A stretch of DNA of 64,000 bases from Bacillus sp. B15-48 (GCF_016879755.1 NZ_WOFU01000003.1:248001-312000), one strand, 5' to 3'; shown: positions 25,420 through 34,883, numbered from the stretch's first letter. Notes: generated by a model from the letters alone, not told the origin. Made by a program: numbers and translations.

Positions 25420-26530
25420 TCGGATCCACCTCACAATCCCCGGCGGCATTCAATGGAACAAGCTTTTGCAAAAGGGCAATATACTGCTCTGCAACCGATT
25501 GAATCGAAAACATCTCTTGTGCATACTTTATCGCAAAAGCGGACATTTTTTCGTACAGGTCACGATCATTAAGGAGGAAATGGAGCTGTTTGATGGCATC
25601 ATCAACATTTTGCCCTCGGTAGAGCAACCCTGTTTCTCCTTCCCTCACTAATTCTGTAACCGGCATCATTCTCGATGCGACCACTGGAACCCCACAAACC
25701 ATTGATTCAATAAATGTGTTACCAAATGATTCTGATTTTGTGGTTGCTAACGTACAACCTCCTGATTCGCGTATTTTTGAATACATATGGGGCATTTGCT
25801 GATATGGAATGACAGGAAACCATTTAACAATATCTGTTAGTCCTTCTCTAATCCATTCCGTTTGAAACTCTTCACGTTGCACACTTTGCGCACCGCCAAT
25901 GACCCAAAACTCTACATCATCACGCTCAGTCTTCATACGCTTCGCAATTTCAAGGAACATCGGCCAATTTTTCCGCTTATCCAGGCGGCCAATATAGGCA
26001 ATAACTTTCTTTTGTTGAGGCAAATGTGGTTCACTTGTAAAATCGATTTCATCACGACTCAAAGCCCGAAAAAACGAAGTGTCGACGCCATTATAAATGA
26101 CATGAACGGGAATATCGTTCGTTAAGATGGACACCATTCGCTGTTGATAATGCGAAGGGACAATAATCGATTCCGGAGTAATTCCTTTGAAGGATTTCAA
26201 ATGTGGGGTTAGTTTAACTAGCTCTGGTGTTCTTGCTTCAACAATCACCGGTCCTTGAAATTTGGCTTTCCGAATCCATTTATAAGCTTTCCCTGTATCA
26301 ACGACAATAATGGCATCATACTGATTTTTACGGATAATTTTGATGATTTCTTCTTCATCTTTTGTTAAATAAACCGGAGCTACATCCTCCATAATGTGTA
26401 GCCCCCCATGGTCAGTAGTATAGAGAAATTCGGTCTCGATTCCATGTTGCTTAAAATAGATCGCTCGATTCCTCCATCCAGCATTTACTCCACCGACCGT
26501 GAGTAAGCGCCAGATAATTAACACTTTCAT
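25394..26530 (-). CDS. Glycosyltransferase family 4 protein
   Basis: Retaining GT-B glycosyltransferase of 378 residues. The N-terminal nucleotide-binding half starts MKVLIIWRLLTVGGVNAGWRN, and the C-terminal half has YIGRLDKRKNWPMFLEIAKR and the donor-binding ESFGNTFIESMVCGVPVVAS motif with the E-x7-E pair. No membrane segment. AGGAG lies ahead of the ATG at 26530. It sits between a protein-kinase-like gene and a HipA-like gene, with galU and ugd downstream, so its donor may be UDP-glucose or UDP-glucuronate; that is inference. Confidence 0.82.
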   Translation of the reverse strand: MKVLIIWRLLTVGGVNAGWRNRAIYFKQHGIETEFLYTTDHGGLHIMEDVAPVYLTKDEEEIIKIIRKNQYDAIIVVDTGKAYKWIRKAKFQGPVIVEARTPELVKLTPHLKSFKGITPESIIVPSHYQQRMVSILTNDIPVHVIYNGVDTSFFRALSRDEIDFTSEPHLPQQKKVIAYIGRLDKRKNWPMFLEIAKRMKTERDDVEFWVIGGAQSVQREEFQTEWIREGLTDIVKWFPVIPYQQMPHMYSKIRESGGCTLATTKSESFGNTFIESMVCGVPVVASRMMPVTELVREGETGLLYRGQNVDDAIKQLHFLLNDRDLYEKMSAFAIKYAQEMFSIQSVAEQYIALLQKLVPLNAAGDCEVDPNDQAGFLS

Positions 26531-26560
26531 TTTCGTCTCTCCTCACTTTTTGATCGGTTT

Positions 26561-27673
26561 CTATATTAAGCCAAGCGTTAGCCATTTCTTATATTCCTTC
26601 AGCCTTGCTGATTCTTCTTCATCGATTTCAGTTGATTTTCTTTTTGTTGATTTTCCGTTCTTTTTTGATTCTGCTCTAGCTTTCCTTCTAGCCTCACGTT
26701 GTTTCTCTTTTTCTCGCCATTTCCTTCTTTCTTCTCGTTGCTTCTCCCTTTCTGTCATTTGTCCTTTCTGTATTCTCGCCGGTCTTCGTTCTGCTTTGTT
26801 TCTAATTGTAAAAGTCGAGGTTCCCAACTTAAATTCTTGTTCACGGAAATCCCAATATTCTTTCACTTTCTCCATGATTTCATCCGGTTCTTCCCCTCTA
26901 GCCAACATCGTTCTTACCCATTGCTCTTTAAAAACTTTGTGCATCAAACCGGACATTAACACAACATACTTTTCTTCGTCAGCTGTTGTTAAAAGTTGGT
27001 CACTTAAATTTTCAACCACCTTCTCTTTCTCATCAGAAGACTGTAACAACACTCGATAGATTTCTTGCGCAATTTCTTCCATACGAATATAGTGGCGCCA
27101 TTCATCATATAGTGCTGGGGACAATTCTTTGACATGAGTTAAAAATACTTCTTTATTTTCTTCTCCTAGCGATTTTAATAATTTTCGTGGATAAGGATAT
27201 ACGCGATCGCGCCAAACCGTTCTAGCGACATCAATCACTTTTAGGCTGCCATCCTTTTGCAAATAAATTTGTCGTTTATGGTGATCGATTCGCTCAAAAC
27301 CAATTTCTTTAAAGGTGATAAGCATCTCAATTAATTTCACCGAAAGTTCCTTTGTAAGTGGTTGTGATTGCAAGTATTCTCGTAAGTCGACTCCTCTAAT
27401 GAATTCCATAGCAATATGAAGTGTGCCTTTGTCATAAACTTTAGGGAATAACTTTGTGTGTTGCCCAAGTGACAGCGCATAATGTTCACGCTCACAATCA
27501 TCGGTATTGCCGAACACTTTCACACAAATGTCATCTGTTAACTGAAAGACCGCCCCTTGACGGCCTTTCCCAATCATCGTTAACGGTGATTCATTCTTCA
27601 CCTCGACATCTTCATTTGTTTTATTTTTAACTTGAATCTTTTTTATCCATTTTAATAAATGGCTCTTATCCAT
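26561..27673 (-). CDS. Protein-kinase-like protein with basic C-terminal tail
   Basis: 370 residues with a Hanks-type kinase fold: Gly-rich loop IGKGRQGAVFQL, catalytic Lys in CVKVFG, an altered catalytic loop RIDHHKRQIYL, and a DFG-like VIDVART. The C-terminal about 100 residues include a very basic helical run (EREKQREERRKWREKEKQ) ending in an acidic cluster. The ATG at 27673 follows GGAGGGG. It resembles the small Bacillus YrzF-like kinases rather than PrkC, and has no membrane segment or PASTA domains. First gene of a cluster with GT4, HipA-like kinase, galU and ugd. Confidence 0.72.
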   Translation of the reverse strand: MDKSHLLKWIKKIQVKNKTNEDVEVKNESPLTMIGKGRQGAVFQLTDDICVKVFGNTDDCEREHYALSLGQHTKLFPKVYDKGTLHIAMEFIRGVDLREYLQSQPLTKELSVKLIEMLITFKEIGFERIDHHKRQIYLQKDGSLKVIDVARTVWRDRVYPYPRKLLKSLGEENKEVFLTHVKELSPALYDEWRHYIRMEEIAQEIYRVLLQSSDEKEKVVENLSDQLLTTADEEKYVVLMSGLMHKVFKEQWVRTMLARGEEPDEIMEKVKEYWDFREQEFKLGTSTFTIRNKAERRPARIQKGQMTEREKQREERRKWREKEKQREARRKARAESKKNGKSTKRKSTEIDEEESARLKEYKKWLTLGLI

Positions 27674-28058
27674 ACATGCACTCCCCTCCAATAGAGTTAT
27701 TTCTATGTTGGACAGATAAAGGTGATCTTGATCCCATTAATACAATTAATTCAAAGCAGAAATGAAATGTGAGGACGAGTATCATGATTTTATAAAATAT
27801 TTTTAGTATAAAGGGACCAAACTGTGATGAGTAACGAAGGGACGATCAAATATAAAGGGCCATTTGTAAAACAGGAAAGAGGGCATGACTTCACCCTCTT
27901 TTTTGTCTGTTAATTCCTACTAAAAATGTAAAAAAACATACTAAACCCCTCTGTTTGTGTCTAAAACCTAAACTTTATTCTCATTCGCTTGTTAAAGAAT
28001 ATAAGCGGTTTATAATTAAATTAAGACTTTCACAAATTTTTCAAGGAGTTGAAAAAAT
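27674..28058. other. Intergenic region with an isolated plus-strand terminator
   Basis: Divergent region between the kinase gene and the OYE-family gene. A plus-strand terminator (AAGAGGG/CCCTCTT, 27877-27900, then TTTTTT) stands here although no annotated plus-strand gene precedes it. A short open frame beginning near 27820 (MSNEGTIKYKGPFVKQERGH...) runs through the terminator, so it is not convincing as a gene. A small RNA or decayed gene is possible. Confidence 0.4.
27877..27906 (+). terminator. Orphan Rho-independent terminator
   Basis: AAGAGGG (27877-27883) pairs with CCCTCTT (27894-27900), followed by TTTTGTCT. No gene lies directly upstream on the plus strand. Confidence 0.65.
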
Positions 28059-29993
28059 ATGAAATATAACCACGTCTTTAAGCCGATTGTCATTCGAGGT
28101 CTTGAACTCCGAAACAGAGTTATTTTTCCTGCAATGGCTACGAACATGATTGACGAAGGTGGGTTTGTTACGGACCAACTGATCCATTATCATGCAGCAC
28201 GAGCATTTGGCGGAACTGGACTAAATATAACTGAAGCGGCATCTGTTCATTCCCCTTCTGCACCGAAAAACTTTTTATCCATCCATGATGATCAATTTTT
28301 ACCAGGGTTAACGAAACTGGCTGATACGATTCATAAAGCTGGCGGCAAAGCATGTGTTCAGTTATGGCAAGGAGGCGCTGTTGCTGCCGGCAGTGACCCT
28401 AACGCCATATGTATTATGCCTAGCGAAACACCATTAGGTAAGACGGTGGTTCCTGGGGCCACGATTGGAATGATTCAAGAGGTTGTTCAATCGTTTGGAG
28501 AAGCTGCAAAACGAGCAGTAATAGCGGGGTTCCATTGTGTAGAATTTCATGCCGCTCACGGTTATTCTCCGCATGCATTCTTGAGTCCAGCAATGAATAA
28601 GCGGACTGACCAATATGGTGGTTCCCTTGAAAATCGGGCAAGATACGCACTTGAGTGTATTGAAGAGATCCGCCGCAATATCCCCGAAGATATGCCATTG
28701 TTGATGAGAATTGTTCCATTCGATGACTATGTGGACAACGGTCTAACCATGGAGGAGATGATTGAGTTTTGCAAGATGGCTCAAAAAGCAGGAGTCGATG
28801 TTTTAGATGTGTCCCGTGGAAACGCTTGGAGTGCGGCTGTCAAATATGAAGTCCCGCCAATTGATCTTCCGAAAGGATTTAATGTTGAAAATGCTGCGAA
28901 ACTAAAAAAAGAAACAGGTATGCTGACAATCGCTGTAGGTCGAATCAATGATCCACAGCAAGCAGAAGTCATCCTTGCTAATGAACAAGCAGATATGGTT
29001 GCCATTGGCAGAGCACAGTTAGCCGATCCCGAATTTTGTTATAAAGCGAAGGTAGAAGATGAAGAAAGAATTATCTCATGTGTTGGTTGTAACCAAGGAT
29101 GTGTGGACAGATATTCATCGCCAGAGCAACATGCACTCTCCTGCATACGCAATCCGTCATTAGGAAGAGAAAAAGAATATATTCTCGTTAAAACAAAGAA
29201 ATCGAAAAAAATTCTTGTTGTCGGTGGTGGGATGGCTGGAATTGAAGCCTCCATTATATTAAAACAAAGAGGGCATCATCCCATTCTTTGTGAAGCATCC
29301 GATCAACTCGGCGGCCAATTTATTTTAGCTGGTGCAGCCCCGAGAAAAGGTGAAATGCGCGATGCAGCTATTTTACGAGGAAAACAAGCTGAAATCGAAG
29401 GGGTCGAGATTCACTTGTCCACTCCCGTTACCGCCGCGCTCATTGAGGAGATTGACCCTCAAACGGTCATTGTTGCTACAGGAGCAGAACCAATCGAGTT
29501 AAATATCCCTGGTGCAAACCTTCCCAATGTAACAAACTCATTTGATGTACTGGGTGGCAAAATCACTCCAAGAGGAAGGATTGTCGTTATTGGCGGAGGA
29601 ATCGTTGGCCTTGAAGTAGCAGAGTTTTTAGCGATGCAAAACAATCATGTTACCATAGTAGAAGCAATGAATGAAGTAGGTCGAGAACTAGGGAACTTTC
29701 GAAAAATTTGTGTAATGGAAAGTTTTTATCATTTAAAAATTAACACGATTACAAGTGCACAATGCCTTGAAATCAAAGAAGAATCCTTAACCATTGCCAA
29801 GGACGGAAAACTGGAAGATATTGAGTGTGATTATGTAGTTGTCGCAATTGGTTCAAAACCTAGAGATTATGAGGAAATAAAGTTATACTGTGTAACCAAC
29901 GAGATTCCCCACTATATCATCGGCGATGCCCTTCTTGCCCGGAGAGCTAGCGATGCAATTGAAGAAGCCGCAAAAATTGCTAGATTAATATAA
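28059..29993 (+). CDS. NADH:flavin oxidoreductase, 2,4-dienoyl-CoA reductase-like Fe-S flavoprotein
   Basis: 644-residue multidomain flavoenzyme. The N-terminal half is an old-yellow-enzyme FMN barrel (IRGLELRNRVIFPAMATNM; HAAHGYSPHAFLSPAMNKRT; ALECIEEIRR). A 4Fe-4S site follows with C341, C344, C348 and C362. The C-terminal half has two dinucleotide motifs, VVGGGMAGIEASIILKQRGH (FAD) and VVIGGGIVGLEVAEFLA (NAD). The layout fits 2,4-dienoyl-CoA reductase, trimethylamine dehydrogenase and bile-acid or enoate reductases; the substrate is unknown. AAGGAG lies ten bases before the ATG. It is monocistronic, with a shared terminator at 30002. Confidence 0.85.
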   Translation: MKYNHVFKPIVIRGLELRNRVIFPAMATNMIDEGGFVTDQLIHYHAARAFGGTGLNITEAASVHSPSAPKNFLSIHDDQFLPGLTKLADTIHKAGGKACVQLWQGGAVAAGSDPNAICIMPSETPLGKTVVPGATIGMIQEVVQSFGEAAKRAVIAGFHCVEFHAAHGYSPHAFLSPAMNKRTDQYGGSLENRARYALECIEEIRRNIPEDMPLLMRIVPFDDYVDNGLTMEEMIEFCKMAQKAGVDVLDVSRGNAWSAAVKYEVPPIDLPKGFNVENAAKLKKETGMLTIAVGRINDPQQAEVILANEQADMVAIGRAQLADPEFCYKAKVEDEERIISCVGCNQGCVDRYSSPEQHALSCIRNPSLGREKEYILVKTKKSKKILVVGGGMAGIEASIILKQRGHHPILCEASDQLGGQFILAGAAPRKGEMRDAAILRGKQAEIEGVEIHLSTPVTAALIEEIDPQTVIVATGAEPIELNIPGANLPNVTNSFDVLGGKITPRGRIVVIGGGIVGLEVAEFLAMQNNHVTIVEAMNEVGRELGNFRKICVMESFYHLKINTITSAQCLEIKEESLTIAKDGKLEDIECDYVVVAIGSKPRDYEEIKLYCVTNEIPHYIIGDALLARRASDAIEEAAKIARLI

Positions 29994-30001
29994 TACCTAA
30001 T

Positions 30002-30044
30002 GAAGAAAAGAGACGCTAATAGAAACGTTACTTCTCTTTTCTTC
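30002..30044. terminator. Bidirectional terminator between convergent genes
   Basis: GAAGAAAAGAGA (30002-30013) pairs perfectly with TCTCTTTTCTTC (30033-30044), between the convergent ends of the OYE-family gene and the CDP-alcohol phosphatidyltransferase gene. Confidence 0.65.
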
Positions 30045-30047
30045 TTC

Positions 30048-30647
30048 CTATTTTGTCTCATTCAATATTCTTTTCGCTTCTAATAATCTTTGCAGCCCAG
30101 TAATTAATTCCACTACGATAAAAATAATCGTCACTAGTACGAGATAAGACTGGAATAAGACCATTAGTGAGAATAGAATAAAGCCCTCTGTCCGTTCTGC
30201 AAGTCCTGGTTGATAATAAAAAGATTTTTCACTTTCTTTATCGGAAACCGCTCCTACTGTTAAAAATATCGTCATCGTTATAATAATTGAAATCGACAAC
30301 AGCATGAGCAAAAACAAAATCGTTGGGTCTGGATGGCGAAGAGCTAGAGCAATTATAATCCCTACTTCCACAATCCGATCAAAAGTAACATCCAAAACGG
30401 TTCCCCAAGAAGACGAAGAATGACTTTGTCTCGCCATACTCCCGTCGACCGCATCAAGGAAACCTGAAATCCAAAGAACCGCAACACCTAAAAATGGGTG
30501 GCCCCAAAAAATAAGTACACTAGCTGAGATTCCGATCATAAAAGCAGCAAAAGTTACTTGGTTTGCTGTTAGCCCCCAATTCAGCAATCGATTAGCTGTT
30601 CGTTTAATAATTGGTTGCACATAAGAACGTCCATATGTATCAAGCAC
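30048..30647 (-). CDS. CDP-alcohol phosphatidyltransferase (YnjF-like)
   Basis: Integral membrane enzyme of 199 residues that would transfer a phosphatidyl or other phospho group from a CDP-linked donor to an alcohol. The full family signature D-x2-D-G-x2-A-R-x8-G-x3-D-x3-D is present (DAVDGSMARQ ... GTVLDVTFD), so the active site is intact. GTG start at 30647 with AAAGGA upstream. It is the last gene of the ynj-like operon, 68 bases after the ATPase gene. In E. coli the ynjBCD transporter genes are likewise followed by a CDP-alcohol phosphatidyltransferase gene (ynjF, from memory). The acceptor alcohol is unknown. Confidence 0.85.
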   Translation of the reverse strand: MLDTYGRSYVQPIIKRTANRLLNWGLTANQVTFAAFMIGISASVLIFWGHPFLGVAVLWISGFLDAVDGSMARQSHSSSSWGTVLDVTFDRIVEVGIIIALALRHPDPTILFLLMLLSISIIITMTIFLTVGAVSDKESEKSFYYQPGLAERTEGFILFSLMVLFQSYLVLVTIIFIVVELITGLQRLLEAKRILNETK

Positions 30648-30715
30648 TTTTATCGTCCTTTCATCAATACTATCATTTATTTAAACCATTTTTATATTAG
30701 CAATAGAAATATGGT

Positions 30716-31723
30716 TTAATTCCGTTTTGAATACCAGACAATTTTATCAACTGGTAGTCCCACAGCTACCTGTGTATCCACCGCTGGAGCCTTCTCCCAA
30801 ATAGGAAGCTCTATTTCTAGTCTGCCCCCGTCAACTTCTACCATAATCAATTGAATTTTCGGTTCATGTTTTATACGTTTAACAATCCCATCAATGATCA
30901 TATAGCAATCCTTCTGCGAAATAAAATCTGATTGTTTGTTGAATAATTGAATCGCTCCCGCCGGTAACCATCCCATATCGCCTTTTTCTTTAACTGCTCC
31001 CCATTTTTTCCACTGTTCACGAGGGAATCGATTTTTTAGTGAAAAAAACGAAGCTACCTTTTCACTCTTAGGTCTTTGATAAAAATCAAGTGGCGTCCCT
31101 TCCTGTAAAATTTCTCCATTCATCATTAATCCGACCCGATCTGCCACCGAAAAGGCTTCATCCATATAATGAGTTACCCATAGTATTGAAAATTGCTGCC
31201 TACTCTGTAATGTATAGAGCCACTCTGTCAATTGAACCCGTAACGGTGCGTCAAGTGAAGCAAAAGGCTCATCCAATAATAGTAAATCTGGTTTCAGAAC
31301 TAATACTCTCCCCAGTGACACCCGTTGCTGCTGTCCACCTGACAGCTGGTGAGGGTACCTCGCCTCTAAGCCATCAAGCTGCAAAACACTTAAATACTCT
31401 TTAACTTGATCATTTCTTGCCTTTTTTGGAATCCCTCTTGCTCGAAGACCGAAGGCGATGTTCTCCAATACAGTCATATGAGGAAAAAGTCTTGGCTCTT
31501 GGAAAACAAGTCCTGTTTGCGCTTTTTCCTTCGTCCAAAAAACTGACCCGTTCGTGAAGGGAACAACTCCAGCGATCCCGCGTAATAATGTCGTCTTCCC
31601 ACTTCCCGAAGGACCCATTAACACATAAATTTCACCTTCATTTATATCCAAATGAATCGAATGGAGAATCTTTTGATTTCCGTATTGAACATCAACCCCA
31701 CTTAATTTCAACATCCATTTCAC
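30716..31723 (-). CDS. ABC transporter ATPase (YnjD-like)
   Basis: ATP-binding subunit, 335 residues. Walker A GPSGSGKTT lies near residue 38, then the signature LSGGQQQRVSLGR, Walker B LLLLDEPFASLD, and switch His in LWVTHYMDEAF. The C-terminal about 110 residues form a TOBE-like regulatory extension, as in sulfate/thiamin/iron-type importers (CysA, PotA, FbpC). The start follows the second permease gene by three bases. Pairs with the two permeases and the binding lipoprotein upstream. Substrate unknown. Confidence 0.88.
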   Translation of the reverse strand: MKWMLKLSGVDVQYGNQKILHSIHLDINEGEIYVLMGPSGSGKTTLLRGIAGVVPFTNGSVFWTKEKAQTGLVFQEPRLFPHMTVLENIAFGLRARGIPKKARNDQVKEYLSVLQLDGLEARYPHQLSGGQQQRVSLGRVLVLKPDLLLLDEPFASLDAPLRVQLTEWLYTLQSRQQFSILWVTHYMDEAFSVADRVGLMMNGEILQEGTPLDFYQRPKSEKVASFFSLKNRFPREQWKKWGAVKEKGDMGWLPAGAIQLFNKQSDFISQKDCYMIIDGIVKRIKHEPKIQLIMVEVDGGRLEIELPIWEKAPAVDTQVAVGLPVDKIVWYSKRN

Positions 31724-31726
31724 CTC

Positions 31727-32536
31727 TTACAATGTAAATTTTTTATTATACCATTTTAAAAGTACATAATAGATAAGCACGAGGAAGATGACAGGGACAA
31801 AGAACCAAATCGAGTATACAGCCACGATTGACGCGTTTCCACTATTGGCAAATGGAAAGATAATTAATGGCAGCGTCATTAATGTCCCGCCGCTCATAAT
31901 CCATGTGGGCAAATATTGGCTCATTGAAATCACGATGACTAATAAACTAGCTACTAATATTGCAGGAATAACCAAAGGCAATTCAACCCATAAAAACACT
32001 TTCCAGCGACTCGCACCGAGGCTTTTAGCCGCCTCCTGTAATTTAAACCCAAGGAGATTAAACTGATACCACAACATGACAATAAAATACGGGAGAGTAA
32101 TAATCGTGTGAGTAAGTACAACACCTACAAAAGTAGGTAAAAAATCCATCCGAATGGCTAAATGGTGCAGCCCCATTACAGAAACCGTCATTGGGATGAA
32201 TAGCGGAGAAAGCAGGAGTGCAAATATAAGCCCTTTTCCATTAAAAGCTTGTTGACTTAATGTCCTTGCAGCCGGGAACCCTAACACGATATTAAAACAA
32301 ACCGTAATAATCGCGATTATGATGCTATTAAACAGACCTTCAAAAGCTCTGCCTGAGGGAGAAAATAAATATCGCCATGAATCAAGGCTTAACTTGGCTG
32401 GAAAAAGCTCAGGCCATGGCCATAATTTTGTAAAACTCCATATCAATAAAGAAAAAAACGGAAGAGTGATAAATAAGCACATTCCGACGAAACAGAACGA
32501 AATAAAGGCTTTTTTTAAGTGATTTATTTTCCCCAT
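31727..32536 (-). CDS. ABC transporter permease, second subunit (YnjC C-half-like)
   Basis: Permease of 269 residues with six hydrophobic segments and the EAA loop (LQEAAKSLGASRWKVFLWVELPLVIPA). The start is taken at 32536 (MGKINHLKK), with GGGAGAAG just upstream; it overlaps the first permease gene by 13 bases. A much longer in-frame start would run inside the upstream gene and adds non-membrane sequence. E. coli YnjC is, as I recall, one fused permease of about 500 residues; here the two halves are separate genes. Confidence 0.85.
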   Translation of the reverse strand: MGKINHLKKAFISFCFVGMCLFITLPFFSLLIWSFTKLWPWPELFPAKLSLDSWRYLFSPSGRAFEGLFNSIIIAIITVCFNIVLGFPAARTLSQQAFNGKGLIFALLLSPLFIPMTVSVMGLHHLAIRMDFLPTFVGVVLTHTIITLPYFIVMLWYQFNLLGFKLQEAAKSLGASRWKVFLWVELPLVIPAILVASLLVIVISMSQYLPTWIMSGGTLMTLPLIIFPFANSGNASIVAVYSIWFFVPVIFLVLIYYVLLKWYNKKFTL

Positions 32537-33426
32537 ATTCTTCTCCCACTTGCATACCATTTCTTTTGAAAAAATAATAATATCAGCCCAATACAAAATG
32601 CGACGAAGGCAAGAACAACATTCATAGCGATGGCTAAAGGTTGCCTTTCTAATCCAAATTGAGTATATTCTTGCCATGCCATGATCGGAATAAAACCGAA
32701 TGATGTTCGGGCCATTAAAGCGGGAATTTCATACGCTCCTAACACAAAGGAAAAAACAACCCACATTCCACCAACCCAAATTGGCAACAAAATCGGCAAG
32801 ATTACCCAGCGGACCATCTGGATAACACTAGCCCCAAGCATACGCGACGTCTCTTCCCATTCCGTTAAAAGCTTTGTAATAAATGGATAGAGCAATAATA
32901 CGATGAAAGGAATTTCCTTCCATAAATAAGCAAGCAAGACACCCATCCCCCATTGATCATGAATCACCACAGGAAACGCTTCAAAGGAATCAATCCAACC
33001 TAGATGATAAGTAATACGAGAATACCATCCCGTTTGCATAAAAACTTGGGTGAGCATATAAGCTGCTAATAAATGGGGAACTCCAAATGGCAACTGAAAA
33101 ATCAGATGTGCCCATGTCCTGTTAAACGTAAACGAAGCCAACAACAAAGCAATAACTAAACCAATCAATCCAGAAAACAAGGCAACAACAGTCGCCATCC
33201 CAACGGTTACACCGAGTGACTGCAGAAATGATTCATTAAAAAGGGCTTTATACGTCCAGGCAAACTCATGCTCACCATAAATTTCCGGATAATTGCCAAG
33301 ACTGATCGACACAGAGTGAAGAAAACCTCCGATAAAAAAGAAAAGCACAAACAAAAGGGCTGGAATCACTCCTACGAGCCCTTTATGTTTATGAAAAGAA
33401 GAAAAGATTTTAGTTGTTTGCCACAT
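32524..33426 (-). CDS. ABC transporter permease, first subunit (YnjC N-half-like)
   Basis: Permease of 300 residues with about six hydrophobic segments and an EAA-type loop (EWEETSRMLGASVIQMVRWVILPILLP). The start is taken at 33426 (MWQTTKIFSSF), overlapping the end of the binding-protein gene by 17 bases; GGGGTTGG lies upstream. It is in the same minus-strand operon as the binding protein and the second permease. Confidence 0.85.
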   Translation of the reverse strand: MWQTTKIFSSFHKHKGLVGVIPALLFVLFFFIGGFLHSVSISLGNYPEIYGEHEFAWTYKALFNESFLQSLGVTVGMATVVALFSGLIGLVIALLLASFTFNRTWAHLIFQLPFGVPHLLAAYMLTQVFMQTGWYSRITYHLGWIDSFEAFPVVIHDQWGMGVLLAYLWKEIPFIVLLLYPFITKLLTEWEETSRMLGASVIQMVRWVILPILLPIWVGGMWVVFSFVLGAYEIPALMARTSFGFIPIMAWQEYTQFGLERQPLAIAMNVVLAFVAFCIGLILLFFQKKWYASGRRIWGK

Positions 33427-34657
33427 TTTCAATCCAACCCCGTTCAAGCCATTCCACATATTCTGAACTAATTTCCGGTAGTCGGTGTTCTGATAATTCC
33501 TCTTCAGATAAAGTTGCTGAACCACGATCAATTTCCTCAAATGCTTGCTTCATATCTTCAGGCAAAAGGTCTAGCGTTAGTGCTGTGTTTTCACCCCAGT
33601 ATGTTATATCCATCTTTTTTAACTGAGCGTCAGGTGACAAAAAATGATTAATAACAACGAGTGCTGCCTCAGGATTTGGCGCATTATATGGTACAGCTAA
33701 GAAATGAGTATTCGCAAGTGTCCCTTTCTCAAGCACATACGTTCTTGAAGTCTCCGGAAATTCTCCATTTTCGATTAAGTTAGACGTGCCTGCTTCATCG
33801 TACCCCATCGTCAACCAAACTTCTCCATTTTTATATAGTTGATTTAATTGAGCAAGTGATTGCGGATACGAAGTTCCTTCTCGCCATAAATATCGTTTCA
33901 TTCGATTCAACGTTTCCCATATTTCTTCTGCTTCTTGTTCGATTAACTCTTCATTAAAATCATTCAAATAAGCGGAATAATCCCCACTCGTTTCATTCAA
34001 AAGATGGCGAATAAACGCGCTTCCCGTAAAGTCAGGTGGTGCCGGATAAGTAAACTTCCCAGGATTTTCCTGTACCCATTTTTCAAGTTCTTGAAGCGTT
34101 TTGGGCGGGTTTTCCATCTTACTTGAGTCATAAGTAAACACAAACTGTACTTTCCCCCACGGAGCTTCATAACCATCAGTTGGGAATCCAAAATCATATT
34201 TTACTTCTGGACTTTCTGCATCTACGTATTGTTGAAAATGAGGGAGAACCGCTGTAATCGGCCCTAGCAGTAAGTCGTGCTGTTTAGCTGTTTTAAAATT
34301 CTCGCCGTTGATCCAAATGACATCCATAACACCTTTTGCTTTTTCAGCCTGCTTTTCTGTAATGAGTTTATTAATAAATTCTACCGCATCCATTGGCTGC
34401 CGTTTCAAAGAAATCTCATATTCTTCTTTTAATTGTGGAGCAATATACCCATCAATGTATCGGTTGATCCCTTCATCTCCACCCCATAAATAAAAATTCA
34501 CAGTACTCCCTTTGGCATCTGAAACGATTGTTTCCCAATCCTTTTCTAAAACGGAACGGCTCGTTTCTTCTTCTAAACTTTGTTCATTTTTGGCTGAACA
34601 ACCCGCAATTAAAAATAAACATAAAATAATGAAAAAATAACCATTTTTCAACTTCAT
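33410..34657 (-). CDS. ABC transporter binding lipoprotein (YnjB-like)
   Basis: Extracytoplasmic binding protein, 415 residues. The signal peptide ends in lipobox IAGC followed by an acidic stretch. The first mature block (VNFYLWGGDEGINRYIDGYIAPQLKEEY) and DVIWINGENFKTAKQHDLL are typical of the YnjB group of the periplasmic binding proteins. The start at 34657 (MKLKNGYFF) has TGGAGGG upstream. Its ligand is not known in any organism to my knowledge. It is flanked by a small membrane protein and two permeases in overlapping order. Confidence 0.82.
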   Translation of the reverse strand: MKLKNGYFFIILCLFLIAGCSAKNEQSLEEETSRSVLEKDWETIVSDAKGSTVNFYLWGGDEGINRYIDGYIAPQLKEEYEISLKRQPMDAVEFINKLITEKQAEKAKGVMDVIWINGENFKTAKQHDLLLGPITAVLPHFQQYVDAESPEVKYDFGFPTDGYEAPWGKVQFVFTYDSSKMENPPKTLQELEKWVQENPGKFTYPAPPDFTGSAFIRHLLNETSGDYSAYLNDFNEELIEQEAEEIWETLNRMKRYLWREGTSYPQSLAQLNQLYKNGEVWLTMGYDEAGTSNLIENGEFPETSRTYVLEKGTLANTHFLAVPYNAPNPEAALVVINHFLSPDAQLKKMDITYWGENTALTLDLLPEDMKQAFEEIDRGSATLSEEELSEHRLPEISSEYVEWLERGWIENVANN

Positions 34658-34670
34658 TTTCTCCCTCCAA

Positions 34671-34883
34671 TTATATTTGGCAATTGGACTTGCATTCATA
34701 ATAACCCTCTAGCTGCCCTAAGAGGAAATAAAGTGCAAAACTAAAGCCATTCACGCCAATAAAGACATGAGTTTCCAATCCATTCATCCATCCGATAATA
34801 TTAAACAGCATGACGATTATTAACAAAATCCATTGCACATGCCAAATGACCCTTTGACATGTACGCGCTTCATTCTTTTTCAC
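34671..34883 (-). CDS. Small membrane protein in the ynj-like operon
   Basis: A 70-residue protein with two hydrophobic segments (IWHVQWILLIIVMLFNIIGW and FIGVNGFSFALYFLLGQ) and two Cys near the C-terminus (ECKSNC). Not a family I can name. GTG start at 34883 overlaps the selenoprotein-like gene by four bases, which ties it to the operon and to translation through the upstream UGA. It may be a transporter or lipid-enzyme accessory. Confidence 0.65.
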   Translation of the reverse strand: MKKNEARTCQRVIWHVQWILLIIVMLFNIIGWMNGLETHVFIGVNGFSFALYFLLGQLEGYYECKSNCQI

